A stretch of 64,000 nucleotides of DNA from Impatiens glandulifera (lineage: Eukaryota; Streptophyta; Magnoliopsida; Ericales; Balsaminaceae), in the NCBI RefSeq assembly GCF_907164915.1, contig NC_061867.1, positions 53,838,271-53,902,270 of the forward strand. The letters run 5' to 3'. The position numbers and the translations under genes are program-made. Below are positions 1 through 10,694 of the stretch, one piece after another. How positions within the stretch are numbered: position 1 is the first letter of the stretch; each line of letters starts with the position of its first letter. Under the pieces are notes generated by a model, which was not told the DNA's origin, did no database searches, and worked only from the letters and a program-made list of their open reading frames with translations.

Positions 1-567
1 AACAAGTTTATGCATCTTCTCTTTCGAGAAGAGTGCATCATAAACCTCATCCAGAGTCAAAGTCTCACGACTATAGAGAATGGTATCTCTAAAATTAGCA
101 TACGAAGGAGGTAGTGAACACAATAATATGAGCCCTAAATCTTCTTCATCGTACTTAACCTCCATAGATTCCAAATCAGAGACTATTTCTTTAAAAACAG
201 TTAAGTGGTTTTCTAAAGACGTACCGTCAGACATACGTTGGGAATACAAGCGTTGCTTCAAGTGTAGCTTGTTAGTCAGCGTTTTCGTCATGCATAATTG
301 CTCCAATCTTAGCTAGAGTGCAGCAGCTGTTTTTTCCTTCAAACAGTCTTGAAGAATCTGATTCGACAGATGCAGATAAATCTGCGATAGAGCCTTACGA
401 TCTGCTCGTTGCTTCTCTTCATCAGTCCACGAAGACGGCATCTTGTCAGCGCCATATAGCGCATCTTCCAGATCCATCTGTGCCAAAATAGCTCGCATCT
501 TCACTTGCCATAACGCAAATCTGGTGTTACGATCCAGCAGCGGAATATCGTATTTCATCGTGGTCAT
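1..567 (-). pseudogene. Copia gag, 5' part, with in-frame amber
   Basis: Translation from ATG at 567 gives a copia gag N-terminus (UBN2/gag-polypeptide type): FALWQVKMRAIL near residues 15-26, the position of the conserved W-x-x-M/R core. At 313-315 a TAG interrupts the frame where the family normally has Trp (pattern L-W-L-K-L-E-Q-L). Past the TAG the same frame stays open to base 1 and keeps gag features such as L-E-Q-L-C-M-T, L-K-Q-R-L and L-P-P-S-Y. The break is therefore one point mutation, not general decay. Zinc knuckle and pol are off-window. Confidence 0.8.
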
Positions 568-594
568 GACCAAAAAATAAAACAAACAAATTTG

Positions 595-606
595 GCTCTG
601 ATACCA
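595..606 (-). promoter_or_regulatory. Primer binding site (initiator Met tRNA)
   Basis: On the minus strand this reads TGGTATCAGAGC, the usual plant copia sequence complementary to the 3' end of initiator methionine tRNA, three bases inside the LTR end. It fixes the orientation of the element. Confidence 0.9.
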
Positions 607-609
607 ATT

Positions 610-922
610 TGTTAGAATCCAAACCACAATAAAAGAGAATAAAAGCGATAAAGAAGAACGAACACCAAGATTACGTGGAAAACCCTTTACGGGTGAAAAA
701 CCACGGGCAGAAGAGAAGATTTCACTATAACGAAGATTGTACAGAATTTTGGTGGACAACGTAAAACTGTATGAAAGAGAAAAGACGGCCGCAATCTCTA
801 TATATTGTTTAACCCTAGAATATGATGTAAATTAAAAGGGGCAAACCCATTAAGACTACAGGTCCATATAGTGCGGGCAAAGCCCGCTGACCCAACAAGA
901 ATTCGGGCCACAAACTCTAACA
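610..922 (-). repeat. 5' LTR of the left-edge copia element
   Basis: The 313-bp LTR begins with TGTTAGAG at 922 and ends with TCTAACA at 610, so it has TG...CA ends inside a short inverted repeat (TGTTAGA/TCTAACA). It is followed directly by AATT and a primer binding site. A TATA-like stretch (reading ATATATAG on the minus strand) lies near 795-805 and could serve as the LTR promoter. The second LTR is outside the window, so insertion age cannot be estimated. Confidence 0.85.
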
Positions 923-987
923 ATTTTAAGTAGAGTTAATGTTTCATTACTAGATCGATCTCAAAGAAATGAGACAAACCACTCGTC

Positions 988-1249
988 CATTACTAAGACA
1001 TTGACAATACAGATGATTGAATAGGCACCTTTAAGCCAAATATTGACTTGTAAGCAATTGTATGCTTACGATAGTGCATTTGTTCTAGGTGTAGCCATCC
1101 AAAAAAACATTATCACTCACATCATTACTGTTACTGCCACAGTCACTGCTACCACCACCTGAATGATTAGCTGCTTCAATTGCCCGTGCTTGTTGCTGCA
1201 TGAGTAATAGAGCAACAACAACCACAATAACCACCTTCAATACTTGCAT
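988..1249 (-). pseudogene. Cysteine-rich secreted peptide, decayed copy 1
   Basis: This is a paralogue of the intact gene at 25151-25465. From ATG at 1249 it encodes a hydrophobic signal-peptide-like stretch (V-L-K-V-V-I-V-V-V-V-A-L-L-L), the same M-Q-Q-Q-A motif and an H-S-G-G-G linker. The frame then stops at TAG 1085-1087. Beyond the stop the frame continues to the recognisable end R-C-L-F-N-H-L-Y-C-Q-C-L-S, with a further TAA. An ATG further upstream (near 1280) matches the start used by the intact gene but is out of frame here because of a small insertion. The TATA element at 1327-1336 is conserved with the intact copy, so this is an old gene and not a random match. Confidence 0.75.
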
Positions 1250-1326
1250 GAATACTTTTTTTGTTTATAACCTTGACCATGCTCAATTTACATAATTTTA
1301 TATAGATAGATCAATCATTGAAGCAT

Positions 1327-1336
1327 CCTTTATATA
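1327..1336 (-). promoter_or_regulatory. TATA box of decayed cysteine-rich peptide copy 1
   Basis: The minus strand reads TATATAAAGG, followed upstream by CCTAATTAG. The same block precedes the intact paralogue at 25517-25526. The conserved position, about 50-60 bases before the family start codon, supports a core promoter. Confidence 0.55.
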
Positions 1337-1345
1337 CTAATTAGG

Positions 1346-1415
1346 TGTGTAGCCGTCTATAAGATTGTAGGAACTCACACTGTCGCCGTCGCCGCCAACT
1401 CCATCATCAATTTCA
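1346..1415 (-). pseudogene. Cysteine-rich peptide, short fragment (copy 1b)
   Basis: About 70 bases match only the glycine-rich linker of the family (reading G-V-G-G-D-G-D-S-V-S, then D-G-Y-T). The fragment begins and ends abruptly between copy 1 and the element that starts at 1427. It shows that the array had at least four units before it was broken up. Confidence 0.5.
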
Positions 1416-1426
1416 ACGCTCTCGCC

Positions 1427-1630
1427 TAGAGTTAGGTATCATGCATAAACGGTCGTATTCGACTCGGACAAGTTGTGTTAGACTCTCAATTGTATCGTGT
1501 CTCAATCTTATATGTGTATGTCGTGTCTTGATCCACTCAAAATATTATGATACATGGACTCTTTCGTGTCATGTTAATTCGTGTCGTGTTAACTTGTGTT
1601 TAAATTTGTGTTTCGTGTTATTCCGACAAG
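1427..1630. mobile_element. hAT-like MITE piece rich in CGTGTC
   Basis: The segment starts with TAGAGTTAGG and carries many short CGTGT/CGTGTTA words, as in the other pieces at 2898-3012, 3715-3975 and 5636-5936, two of which end with the inverse CCAACTCTA. TAGAGTTG-type ends with repeated subterminal words are typical of non-autonomous hAT elements. No clean 8-bp target duplication was found, so the exact limits are uncertain. It lies inside the peptide array. Confidence 0.4.
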
Positions 1631-1685
1631 AGTTAAAGTTTTATTACTAGATCGATCTCATAGATAGAAAGACAAACCACTCAGT

Positions 1686-1867
1686 TCATTTACTAAGACA
1701 TTGACAATACGAATGATTGAATAGGCACATTGAATCCAAATATTGACTTTTAAACAATTTTATGCACGCGGTAGTGCATTTGTTCGCGGTGCAGCCGTTC
1801 ATAAAAATGTTGGCACTCACACTATTATTGTTAATGCCACATTCACGACTACCACTACCACTACCGG
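1686..1867 (-). pseudogene. Cysteine-rich peptide, copy 2, intact mature domain without signal exon
   Basis: Read leftwards this copy has an open frame through the Gly/Ser linker and the whole cysteine domain to a TGA at 1686-1688. All six cysteines are kept with the spacing C-x4-C-x3-C-x12-C-x6-C-x-C, the same as in the intact gene. Upstream of about 1867 homology stops abruptly in AT-rich repeat DNA, so the signal peptide is missing. Either the 5' half was displaced by an insertion, or (less likely) an intron separates it. The kept cysteines suggest the loss is recent. Confidence 0.65.
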
Positions 1868-2090
1868 AATTAATTAATAAAAGTAATATAGAGAGAATTA
1901 TTAGGAACTCACATTTGTATTCATATAATTTATTTTTTTATTATATTTTATTTTAATTTATATTATTTAAATTAATATTTTAATTTATTATGTTCAATTT
2001 TAATTATATATATTAAATTATTAAAATTAAATAATTTATTAATTGAATAAGAATTTAAATAAATTTAGAGAAAAAGATAGTATCTCATTT

Positions 2091-2161
2091 CATGTGCATT
2101 CTCGTGTTCGTGTCTATACGGATATAACACGAGTATAGACACGAACACGAGTATGCACATG
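2091..2161. repeat. Near-perfect hairpin (29-bp arms, 13-base loop)
   Basis: The arm at 2091-2119 and the arm at 2133-2161 are reverse complements over 29 bases with one mismatch, around a 13-base loop. The arms are made of CGTGTTCGTGTC-type words, so the palindrome probably formed from two head-to-head ends of the CGTGTC-rich element family. Confidence 0.8.
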
Positions 2162-2256
2162 AATATGATAAAAGATCAAGTTTATTATCGTATCGATCTC
2201 ACAAAAAGACATACAAACCGATCGTAGTCAAGCAAACTACCATATTATCACTCGGG

Positions 2257-2360
2257 TCATCTACTAAGATATTGACAATAGGGACGATTGAATAGGCACC
2301 TTGAAGTCAAGTATTGACTTTTGAGCAATTGTATGCACGCGATAGTGTAGTTGTACGCAC
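2257..2360 (-). pseudogene. Cysteine-rich peptide, decayed copy 3 (3' end only)
   Basis: The C-terminal part of the family is readable (A-C-I-Q-L-L-K-S-Q-Y-L, then R-C-L-F-N-R-P-Y-C-Q-Y-L-S) with a TGA at 2257-2259. The second and last cysteines are changed to tyrosine and a deletion of about five bases lies near the first. No signal peptide or linker remains. It is the most decayed unit of the array. Confidence 0.6.
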
Positions 2361-2802
2361 GTGTATTGTCCTTTTAATAATAAATTAAATGGACTCAACT
2401 TCTACTTTAGTTATGTGTATATAATTTTAAAAATAATAAATAGTACAAAAGACAATACTCAAATTTATAGTTTTTTTTATTATGTCCAACTCTCTAAGTT
2501 TTATGTGATTAAGAATTTAGAAGAATTAAATATTTGTAGATTAAGCTTAATTACGTGTAAATTACTCAACCTTTTCTTTTGAGGCAAATTAAGAAAACAG
2601 AAAAAAGGACTTTTCATTCATGACTGCTTATTTTAGTTGAGTTAAATAAATTATGGCCACCCCTAGCCCTAAATCATTCCCAAAAAAGGTCGAAATCCAT
2701 GGATCTCTAGTAGATTTGCCTCTATTAATGAATTTCTCACATTCTAGCTCATTAAAATTAAGTATTCTACATAACATCCAAAAAAAATAGATCTTAAACC
2801 AT

Positions 2803-2841
<39 letters not shown>

Positions 2842-3008
2842 CAATTTAATATATATGCAATCACAGTCAATAATAATACATTTTTTTTATTAACCCTTCT
2901 AACACTCAAAATATTATGATTTACATGCTCTTTCGTGTTGTATTAATTCGTGTCGACGAGTTTATTTGTGTCGTGCTAACTCGTATTTAAATTCGTGTTT
3001 TGTGTTGT
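2361..3008. other. AT-rich spacer with (AT)n microsatellite and repeat pieces
   Basis: No gene is seen. Bases 2361-2580 are a diverged copy of the sequence at 6282-6540. A pure (AT)n run lies at about 2802-2838. Bases 2898-3008 are another CGTGT-rich piece related to 1427-1630. Confidence 0.5.
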
Positions 3009-3240
3009 CCCAAAAACACATAATGTGACTCACAAGTTAGCCTACTTACAAACATAGTTAGCAAGTTATCCTACTTACAAACACAATTAAAAAAATACAC
3101 AAGGTGACTCACAAGTTAGCCTACTTACAAACACAATTGCATAAACATATAATGTGACTCACAAAATTAGCCTACCTACCAACACAATTACAAAAATAAA
3201 TAATGTGACTCTTAAGTTAATCTAGTTATAGACACATAAC
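3009..3240. repeat. Minisatellite, unit about 50 bp, locus A
   Basis: Four to five degenerate units of about 50 bp are each built around CATAATGTGACTCACAAG, then TTAGCCTACTTACAAACAC. The same unit forms a longer array at 25690-26030, beside the intact cysteine-rich peptide gene. Both arrays lie on the upstream side of their peptide genes, so array and gene were probably duplicated as one block. Confidence 0.75.
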
Positions 3241-3502
3241 ATGAATCTAAAATTTTTGTTTGAAGATGCTTTTATGGTTAATTAATTTTTTTTACTAATT
3301 TTAAATATTTTAATTTTTTAATTTAATTATTCAAACTATTTTAACTATTTTTTTATTTTTATTTCAGATTTGTTTAATAATATAAAATTTTAATTAATAT
3401 AATTAAAATATGATAGGGTAATTATTTGTGTAATGATTTTTAAATAATTAATTATTCATATAAATATGTTTACAAATAAATCGGTAAAATAATAAATACT
3501 TG

Positions 3503-3547
<45 letters not shown>

Positions 3548-3714
3548 TCAAATATATTTAGTATATTTAATATAATTATTTGGTTTTTTATTTTAAACTG
3601 TCTTTATTATATAAAAATAATTAGTGTAATTTATTTATAATAAAACTAAGAATTAAATTTTTAAGATTAATTTAACTCTAAATAGATTTAGAGAAAATAT
3701 TAATGTAAGTTTAA

Positions 3715-3975
3715 GTAACTTAGGTCGTGTGACTAACTGTGTTTATGTCGTTTCATGTGCATATTTGTGCTCGTGTCTATACTCGTGTTGTATCTGTGTC
3801 GACTCGTGATCATTTTACGATCGTATAAACTCATAATTGTGTCGTCTCGTGTTTGTGTCGTGTCCACCAATGACCCGAGTGAGATAATATCGTATTGTAT
3901 CGTTCCTTACTAATATCATGTTGGATCGTGTCGGTTCGTGTCGGTTCATGTTGATCCAAGTCCAACTCTATTATC
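3715..3975. mobile_element. CGTGTC-rich hAT-like element end
   Basis: About 260 bases are packed with CGTGTC and GTGTCG words, ending in CCAACTCTA, the inverse of the TAGAGTT end at 1427. It is about 80 percent alike by eye to 5636-5936. Limits and target duplication are unclear. Confidence 0.4.
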
Positions 3976-5635
3976 TTTTATGTACCAAATTACAATATAA
4001 TAAACCGAAGGGTAGAATTGTAGACTTCATTTTTACCAATTGATTAATTTAAACATGAAATTTGTGAATGTATATTTTTTTGAACAAAATTTTTAAAGTA
4101 ATTATTATCCATTAACTAAAAATAATTGATTAATTTAAACTGATTATAAAATATTGGTTTTAGATTTCTTAATTATTTACGCAATTGTGAAATCATAGGG
4201 AAATTATAAAAAAAAAGCCTATAACTCCATAGGAATATTAACTAAAATCATAAAAGACCAGAAAATCAAACAAACAAGGAAGCCATTATAGACTTTTATG
4301 ACTCATGTCTTCTTTTATGACTCATGTCTTCTTATCTTAGTCCCATGTCATTAACATGTTCATGCTTTTAATAATACTATTATTGTTTCAAATTTTGTTG
4401 CACAAATCATGAGTTCAAATTGTCTTATGCTGAGTAATCATGATGCACCTCATACAGTGAAAGATTAAAATAATGTATGGCATGTATCAATAAATCAATA
4501 ATAAAAGACCTAATTTAGGGAAAAACATTATAATCGTGTCAAAGACACACTCAGTTTAATTATTTATTTATATATATTAAATTATATTGTTAGTAAAAAT
4601 TATAAAATATGATTATTAATTTAATTTAATTTACAAAATTTAAATTAATTTAATAAGTTAAATGTATTAAATTAATTTAAAAAATTATTTAATATATAAA
4701 ATGTGTAAATATAAATTTTAACCTATAGTCATAAATAATAATATATAGTCATAAATAATAATTTGAATATCAATTAACATAAAAATAATTATCCAAATAA
4801 AATTAGTTAAATTTGTTATTATAAAATTATTAATTTATTTAAAAAATATTATAAATATTTAGTTATAAATGATAAATGTGAAATTTTATAATTTTTAAAA
4901 TATTATATAAGAATTTATACATAATTATTTAATTAGGTATATGATATTTATTATTATATATAATTAAAAGTAGCGGAGATTTTGTACGATAAAATAAAGT
5001 TTCTTATTTAAAATGTTTTATTAAAATTTAAAATTTTAAATTAATTTAAGTTTTTTTATTGTATTTTATTGAATTATTATTAATTTTATAAATTATATTT
5101 TTATTTAATTAATAAAATTAATTTAATATTTTTATTTTATAAATTATTATTTTTTGTTAAGTAAAGTTTCTTATTAACTTGTAAATTTTTTGAGTAATTT
5201 AATTTTTTTTTAAATAATCTGATGATAAATAATTAAATACGTGATTGGGAGAGACTGATAATTGGTAATATTATTGTATAAGTAAATAGTTTGAGTAAGA
5301 AAATAGAAAAGAAAGTGAGAAAGGTGTGTAGAAATTATAAATATATTATTATATTAGGACAATTATTCTCATATATTTATTATTTAATGTATTAACAATA
5401 ATTGAAATTATAAAAAATTAAAAAATTTATGAGTAATTAATAAATTAACATCGGAGAGAATTATTAATAGACTCATATTTTATACATACAATTTATTTAT
5501 TTTTATTTTTATTTTTATTAATATTATTTAAGTTAATATTTTAATATTGTATTTTAGTATGTTTAATTTTAATTAAAAATATTATATTTATGAAATTAAA
5601 TAATTTATTAATTGAATAAAAATATAATAGGCTTA

Positions 5636-5936
5636 GAGAAGGTTAATGTGAGTAACTTAGATTATGTGACTAATTGTGTTTATGTTGTTTCATGTGTATA
5701 CTCGTGTTTGTGTCATGTTTATACTTGTGTCGTGTCTATACTCGTGTTGTGTCCGTGTCGACTCGTAACTGTGTTACGATCGTATAAACTCATAATTGTG
5801 TCGTGATCGTGTCATCTCGTGCTTGTATCGTGTCAACCCAAGACCCGAGTGAGATAGTATCGTATCGTGTCGTTCCGTACAAATATCGTGTTGGATCGTG
5901 TCAGTTCATATTTTTTCAACCCATTGCCCAACTCTA
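5636..5936. mobile_element. CGTGTC-rich hAT-like element end, second copy
   Basis: This copy repeats the word composition and order of 3715-3975 and ends in GCCCAACTCTA. Together with 1427-1630 and 2898-3012 it shows a local family of at least four pieces without coding capacity. Confidence 0.4.
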
Positions 5937-6281
5937 AACATGATTTTATTCATTTTGAACTTCTTTTATAGCCTAAATTCATCGCTAATGCATCATTCGT
6001 GACATCATCATCCACTGCTTTTTCACCGTTGATCTTGGCTATTCGAAGGATTTTATAACTTTAATATATAAAATAAATAATAATAATAATAATAATGCGA
6101 TATAAATGTATAAGATGCTAATTATTACGCAATAAATATGCAGCTTCAAAACAGCTAAAAGATAAGGAGGGTGAAAAACAACTAGACATAAGAGTTTTTT
6201 GTTGAAGACACTTGGACTTATTTGGAAACCCTAACTAATTAAGTCTGAGTTTAGCACCTTTTAATTGTCAATTAATAAAAT

Positions 6282-6473
6282 AAATGAGACTCAACTTCAA
6301 CTTTAATTAGTTATGTGTAAATAATCTTAAAAATAATAAATAGTACAAAAGACAATACTCAAATTTATAGTTTGTTTAAATGAGACTCAACTTCAACTTT
6401 AGTTATGTGTAAATAATTTTAAAAATAATAAATAGTACAAAAGACAATACTCAAATTTATAGTTATTTTTTAT
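6282..6473. repeat. Two-unit tandem duplication, 96-bp period
   Basis: A 96-base unit beginning AAATGAGACTCAACTTCAAC occurs at 6282 and again at 6378 with few differences. A third, diverged copy lies at 2383-2480 in the peptide array region. It is non-coding and lies about 290 bases past the subtilase stop codon. Confidence 0.75.
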
Positions 6474-6758
6474 TATGTCCCAACTCTCAAAGTTTTATGT
6501 GATTAAGAATTTAGATGAATTAAATTTTTGTAGATTAAGGAGAAATTGCCTATATTTGTAAAATAGTTATGGTTGATATTATCACCTACATATCTCTTAT
6601 ATTAGCATTAAGGGAAAGAGACAAAATAGTACGCCAAATAAAGTAATTGGCCAATTATATATATTTGAGGTTCATACATAAATTTTAACTTAAACTTTTA
6701 TAATCCACCAAAGTTATTCAAGCTAGAAATCAACAACCAAGTAATCACATAAAAGGAA

Positions 6759-9700
6759 TCATAGGATAGATGATTGATACAAGATAATGGGACTTCTAAC
6801 CGAATGAGTGCCATCAAACCATACCAAGGAATAAGAAAGATGATCTTGGTTGAGCCATTGTCCGGTGACAGTCACAACAAAGTTTTTCCTCTCATTTAAA
6901 GTAATAAAAGAGAGAATACTCGGTTCCACATTGATAGAGATCCCGTTGTCCCCTTTACTAACTTGTGCGTGATAAGTGGAGTTTACACATCCAACATTTG
7001 TCACTACTCTTGAAAATTGAATATTGAAAGACGAGTTTTTAGTCACCGGTGCCGTCATTGTTGGGTAGTTGAGATCCTTTGCAGACAATCTAATCCCCTT
7101 TGGACACGTTTGCTTCGATCCAAACATTTTTCTCAATTTTTCTCCTTCAGAACCTAAGGTACAAAACAAGTTGAAATATTCATCAATTGAGGTCTCATAT
7201 ACGAGTCCAGGATATACCGCCTTCAATGGATCAATGTGTCCTGCTCCATGACCAAGTTCAGCATCTGGGTTGTATTTATTATTCATGTTCCAAGCTACAC
7301 ACAAACCAACCAATCAAATATTATGATTAACCATGAGTAAAATTTTATCATTATCAAACCATATAAAGTTTGTTGAATTATTGTATTTTTACCGGTAGTC
7401 ATGAGAGATGATTTAATAGCTGAAATAGACCAATCGGGGTGTTTTGATTTTACAAAAGAAGCTGCTCCAGTAACATGGGGACATGCCATAGAAGTTCCAG
7501 AATGGATGTTGTACTTTGCACCGGGTATTCCCATAGATATAAGATTCTCTGTAGGACTTTCTGCCAGGATAGTTATGCCCGGTGCAACTACATCAGGCTA
7601 TCAAGCATTGGAAAAAAAAAAACCTATTAGAAAACATGATATATATGATCGGATTTAAAAAAAAAAAAAAATTGAACTACAAATCAAATGACACACCTTT
7701 AAAATTTCTGGTAAAATTATATTGGGTCCTCTACTAGACAAAGAAACCAAGATGGGAGATTGACTCTTAATACTCTCACTTTTTAGTATTCGAGCAGAGG
7801 GCAATACTTCGGACTTGAGGTAAGACTCGATATAACGAAAATCTGGGTCATTTAAAAATGCAGTAGGCATAGGTGAAACATCAGCAATATCTTTTCCTAC
7901 ATCACCTTTTCGAAAAATAACGCCACTTGCACCGGCACTCATAGCTTTTAGGCTCAGAATTTCCTTAGATTCATTAACATCACATACCATTATTTTTCCC
8001 TTCACCAAATAAGGGTCTATGCAATCCTCCATACATTGCCTGATATTCAAGATTTAGAGAGAAATGTAAGACTAAAAATAATTTGTGTAGTGAAAGAATA
8101 CAAAATTATAAAGGTTGATTAATATTGTCTTTTAAATTATTTTCCAAAAGAAAAAAATAAATAAGTCTTACATTGCACTTGATTCGTTACAATGTCTGCT
8201 AATTCCTTTTCCATACACCAAGTTCTTGTTGAGGTTGCCCGTATCAAAAGGATTTATTGTAGTACTCTAGCCAACGACACAAAATTGATAATGTCACAAC
8301 TTTTATAAGGTAAAGTAAGATCAGATTAAACAATTCTTATTCCTTATTTTTTTCGTGTAAATTGTGTTATGCTCAATATCCATGATGTTGCTCCTCGAGT
8401 TTCACTAAAAATGACATTTTGAACAACTTACACCGACTATCCATTTATTTTTAACAATAATGTGTAAATTAGTTATAGATAAAAAAGATTAAAATGATTC
8501 AAGTAAGTTGGATAGACTACTTACAATGAGTATGCGGCCATTTCCAAGAACAAGTTTGTTGATAATTTTTCTATCTGTAGTACTAGCACCCACAGTAAAC
8601 ACCCAGGGTGCAAAGCTTAAAACCGATTTCAACATGTGAACTTTTATGTTTCCGGCACCTTGTACAGTTAGTATGCCCTTCTCCATTGCATGAAATGATC
8701 CAATAGCAACAGCATCCTCACTTAAATTTAAAGGTGGGAAAGGTGCAATTGAGATAGTGATAATGTCAACTCCGTCTGCAATGGCATCATCAAAGGCGGC
8801 CATGATATCTCTACCCGTACAAGTCATTTCACACGCTCTGTATGAAGCTATCCTTGATGATGGAACACCTCCTCTAGCGGTTCCATTTGCAATGCCATAA
8901 AAGTTGGCATTTCTTACAACCCTTCCAACTGCAGTGGAGGCTGTGTGAGTCCCATGATATAAAATATCCATTGCTGAATCTCCGGCATAGTACCTCGCTC
9001 CAATAAGCTTCCTTAATCACATAATTGATTGAAGAATAACAAGATTTATACATAAAATTACTTTCAAAATCATGAAGAGAAAATGATGATTAATTTATAA
9101 CACGTACTTGTTACAAGTGAAATTCTTGCCACCAAGACAAACACCCTTCCATTTTGTAGGAATATTGCCTAAACCGTGGTCTGCCAAACTTTCCATGTCA
9201 GGTAATACACCGGAATCGATATGTCCAATTATAATGTCACTCTCAATTTTGAGATTTCGAGGAACATCTAGGGACAAACCCATATAGTCCCAAGATCTTG
9301 TGGTTTGAAGATAATATTCATGACTTTGGAAAACAAATGCAACACCTTCCATGCCTACATAACATAATTGTAAATTAGACATTTTTCAACATTAGTGATA
9401 TTTTTGAATAGTAGTCATTTATCATTATTTAAGTTTTTAAATCAATGATGAAATTAAATTGAAGCCTTAATTTCTTCTACAAAGGTCAATAACATGTCTA
9501 GTAACTTTACATCAAGAGAGCAAAGCCCTTATGCATTTATTTGCAATTAAGGTTAAACTTTAGTTTTTAGAATGAAAAAAAATAAAAATAATTTCATTAC
9601 TTTTCAACTTTGATACTTCACTCGGCGTGATATTCGCAGCAAAACCATTAAAACTTCTTGAATAGCTCCTCAACAATGTCGTCTTAATCACACTGATACA

Positions 9701-10611
9701 TATTATTTAGTGGTAAATAAATTACATAGTAATATATAAGTTAATTAGAATGATGAATTTAAAATTTTCAAATATCTGGTATTGTTGTCTAATTTTGATT
9801 ATCTTCCTTATTTTGTGCCAAACTGACCATTTTTAAGACAATCATTGTATTGAGAACAAGCAGAAACGGATTTATGTAGGGGCTCGGGTGGGCCTAAGCC
9901 TAAACCGAATTTTTATTTTTTTACGGTTCAAATTTGACAATACCTGCTAATTTATTTAAAATTTTCAATACAATTCACTATTTATTTTTATATTTATTAA
10001 AAAATGGTCAAAATTACCTTTATATACTCATTTTATTCAGAATTTTCTCATTATTTTTTTAAGGTCACCCCAAATTTTTTCAAGCCCACCCCAACCGTAA
10101 ATTCTGGGACCATCCCTAGGAACGAGTATATCATTAACAATTCTAAGAGAACACATAATTTAACTTATTAACTTTAAATAATTTCATTTAAACCTATTTG
10201 AAGAAACAAAAAATAATAAATGTGAAATAAATTAACCACTTACTTATTGCTAAGACCAAGAGATTGAAGTAAATTAGTATGGTGAGAGCGAGCTAAGTAT
10301 TCTCCTTCGGGGAGGCTTCCCATGTAAACGATGTGTACCTACAAAAATACCAAATTTAATATTCTCAACAAATTCAAATAAAAAACAATATATATAAACA
10401 TTTCAAGTTTGTACATACCCTAAAATGAGACTAAATATACAAATATAGTTTTATTTTAGTATACTTCATATGATGCATTGTAAATTGATGATTTAAGGTG
10501 GGTGCTTACCTTTCTTTCTTCCCGAGTTGATTCATTAGACAAACAAATGATTGAGGGAATAAAAATAATCATGAAAAGGTATGAGAATTGCATATTTTTA
10601 ATTTTTTTCAT
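6759..10611 (-). CDS. Subtilisin-like serine protease, cucumisin/SBT4 type, nine exons
   Basis: Secreted S8A endopeptidase. Exons, 5' to 3': 10611-10510, 10338-10244, 9692-9601, 9354-9108, 9011-8525, 8266-8172, 8039-7697, 7597-7393, 7294-6759. All junctions use GT-AG and keep frame, giving about 733 aa, the usual family length. Seen in order: signal peptide (exon 1), I9 propeptide (V-H-I-V-Y-M-G-S, then S-F-N-G-F-A-A), catalytic Asp143 (H-I-D-S-G), His198 (H-G-T-H-T-A-S-T), oxyanion Asn300 (G-A-G-N), PA domain (about 370-470), Ser523 (S-G-T-S-M-A-C-P-H) and a fibronectin-like C-terminus ending near D-G-T-H-S-V-R-S-P. ATGs also exist at 10665, 10629 and 10593. I chose 10611 because it starts a clean signal peptide and lies downstream of the TATA run at 10681-10694. 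Odd: after Asn300 the usual S-G-P is I-K-V. Peptidase activity is inferred. Confidence 0.9.
9855..10125. mobile_element. MITE-like insertion in subtilase intron 2
   Basis: A segment inside intron 2 (10243-9693) carries GGGCTCGGGTGGGC near its left end and the inverse-like AAGCCCACCCCAACC near its right end, in an otherwise AT-rich intron. The inverted GTGGGC ends suggest a small non-autonomous DNA transposon. No clear target duplication was found, and the splice sites are untouched. Confidence 0.35.
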
Positions 10612-10680
10612 GGGAGAACTCTCTTTCATTTTCTTATACTCTTGACAAGTTTGATACAAGTTCATTGTTGATTTATTTAT

Positions 10681-10694
10681 TTATATATATATAG
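10681..10694 (-). promoter_or_regulatory. TATA box of the subtilase gene
   Basis: The minus strand reads TATATATATATAAA about 70 bases upstream of the chosen ATG at 10611. If transcription starts about 30 bases downstream, the ATG at 10665 would fall outside or at the very end of the transcript, which favours an inner start. Confidence 0.5.

Larger units (their letters stand above)
1..922 (-). mobile_element. Ty1/copia LTR retrotransposon, 5' end only, cut by window edge
   Basis: This is the 5' end of a copia element running leftwards out of the window. It consists of a complete LTR at 610-922, an initiator-Met primer binding site at 595-606, and the start of gag from 567 down to base 1. The gag reading is closed by an amber codon at 313-315. 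Integrase, reverse transcriptase and the 3' LTR must lie outside the window, so completeness and target duplication cannot be judged. The LTR outer edge abuts the decayed cysteine-rich peptide array that starts near 988. Confidence 0.85.
3241..6281. other. AT-rich intergenic repeat DNA
   Basis: No convincing coding sequence is seen. It holds a (TA)n run at about 3508-3542, CGTGTC-rich element ends at 3715-3975 and 5636-5936, and an A/T block at 4540-5220. Bases 5440-5640 resemble 1880-2100. Bases 4320-4400 recur near 36940-37020. Short open frames here are chance in A/T-rich DNA. Confidence 0.5.

Noticed and set aside
3009..3240. CRISPR-like array
   Set aside because: Units are contiguous and degenerate without unique spacers, and the genome is a plant.
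7069..7658. Plus-strand open frames over the subtilase exons
   Set aside because: They are antisense shadows of exons 8 and 9, which carry clear family motifs on the minus strand.
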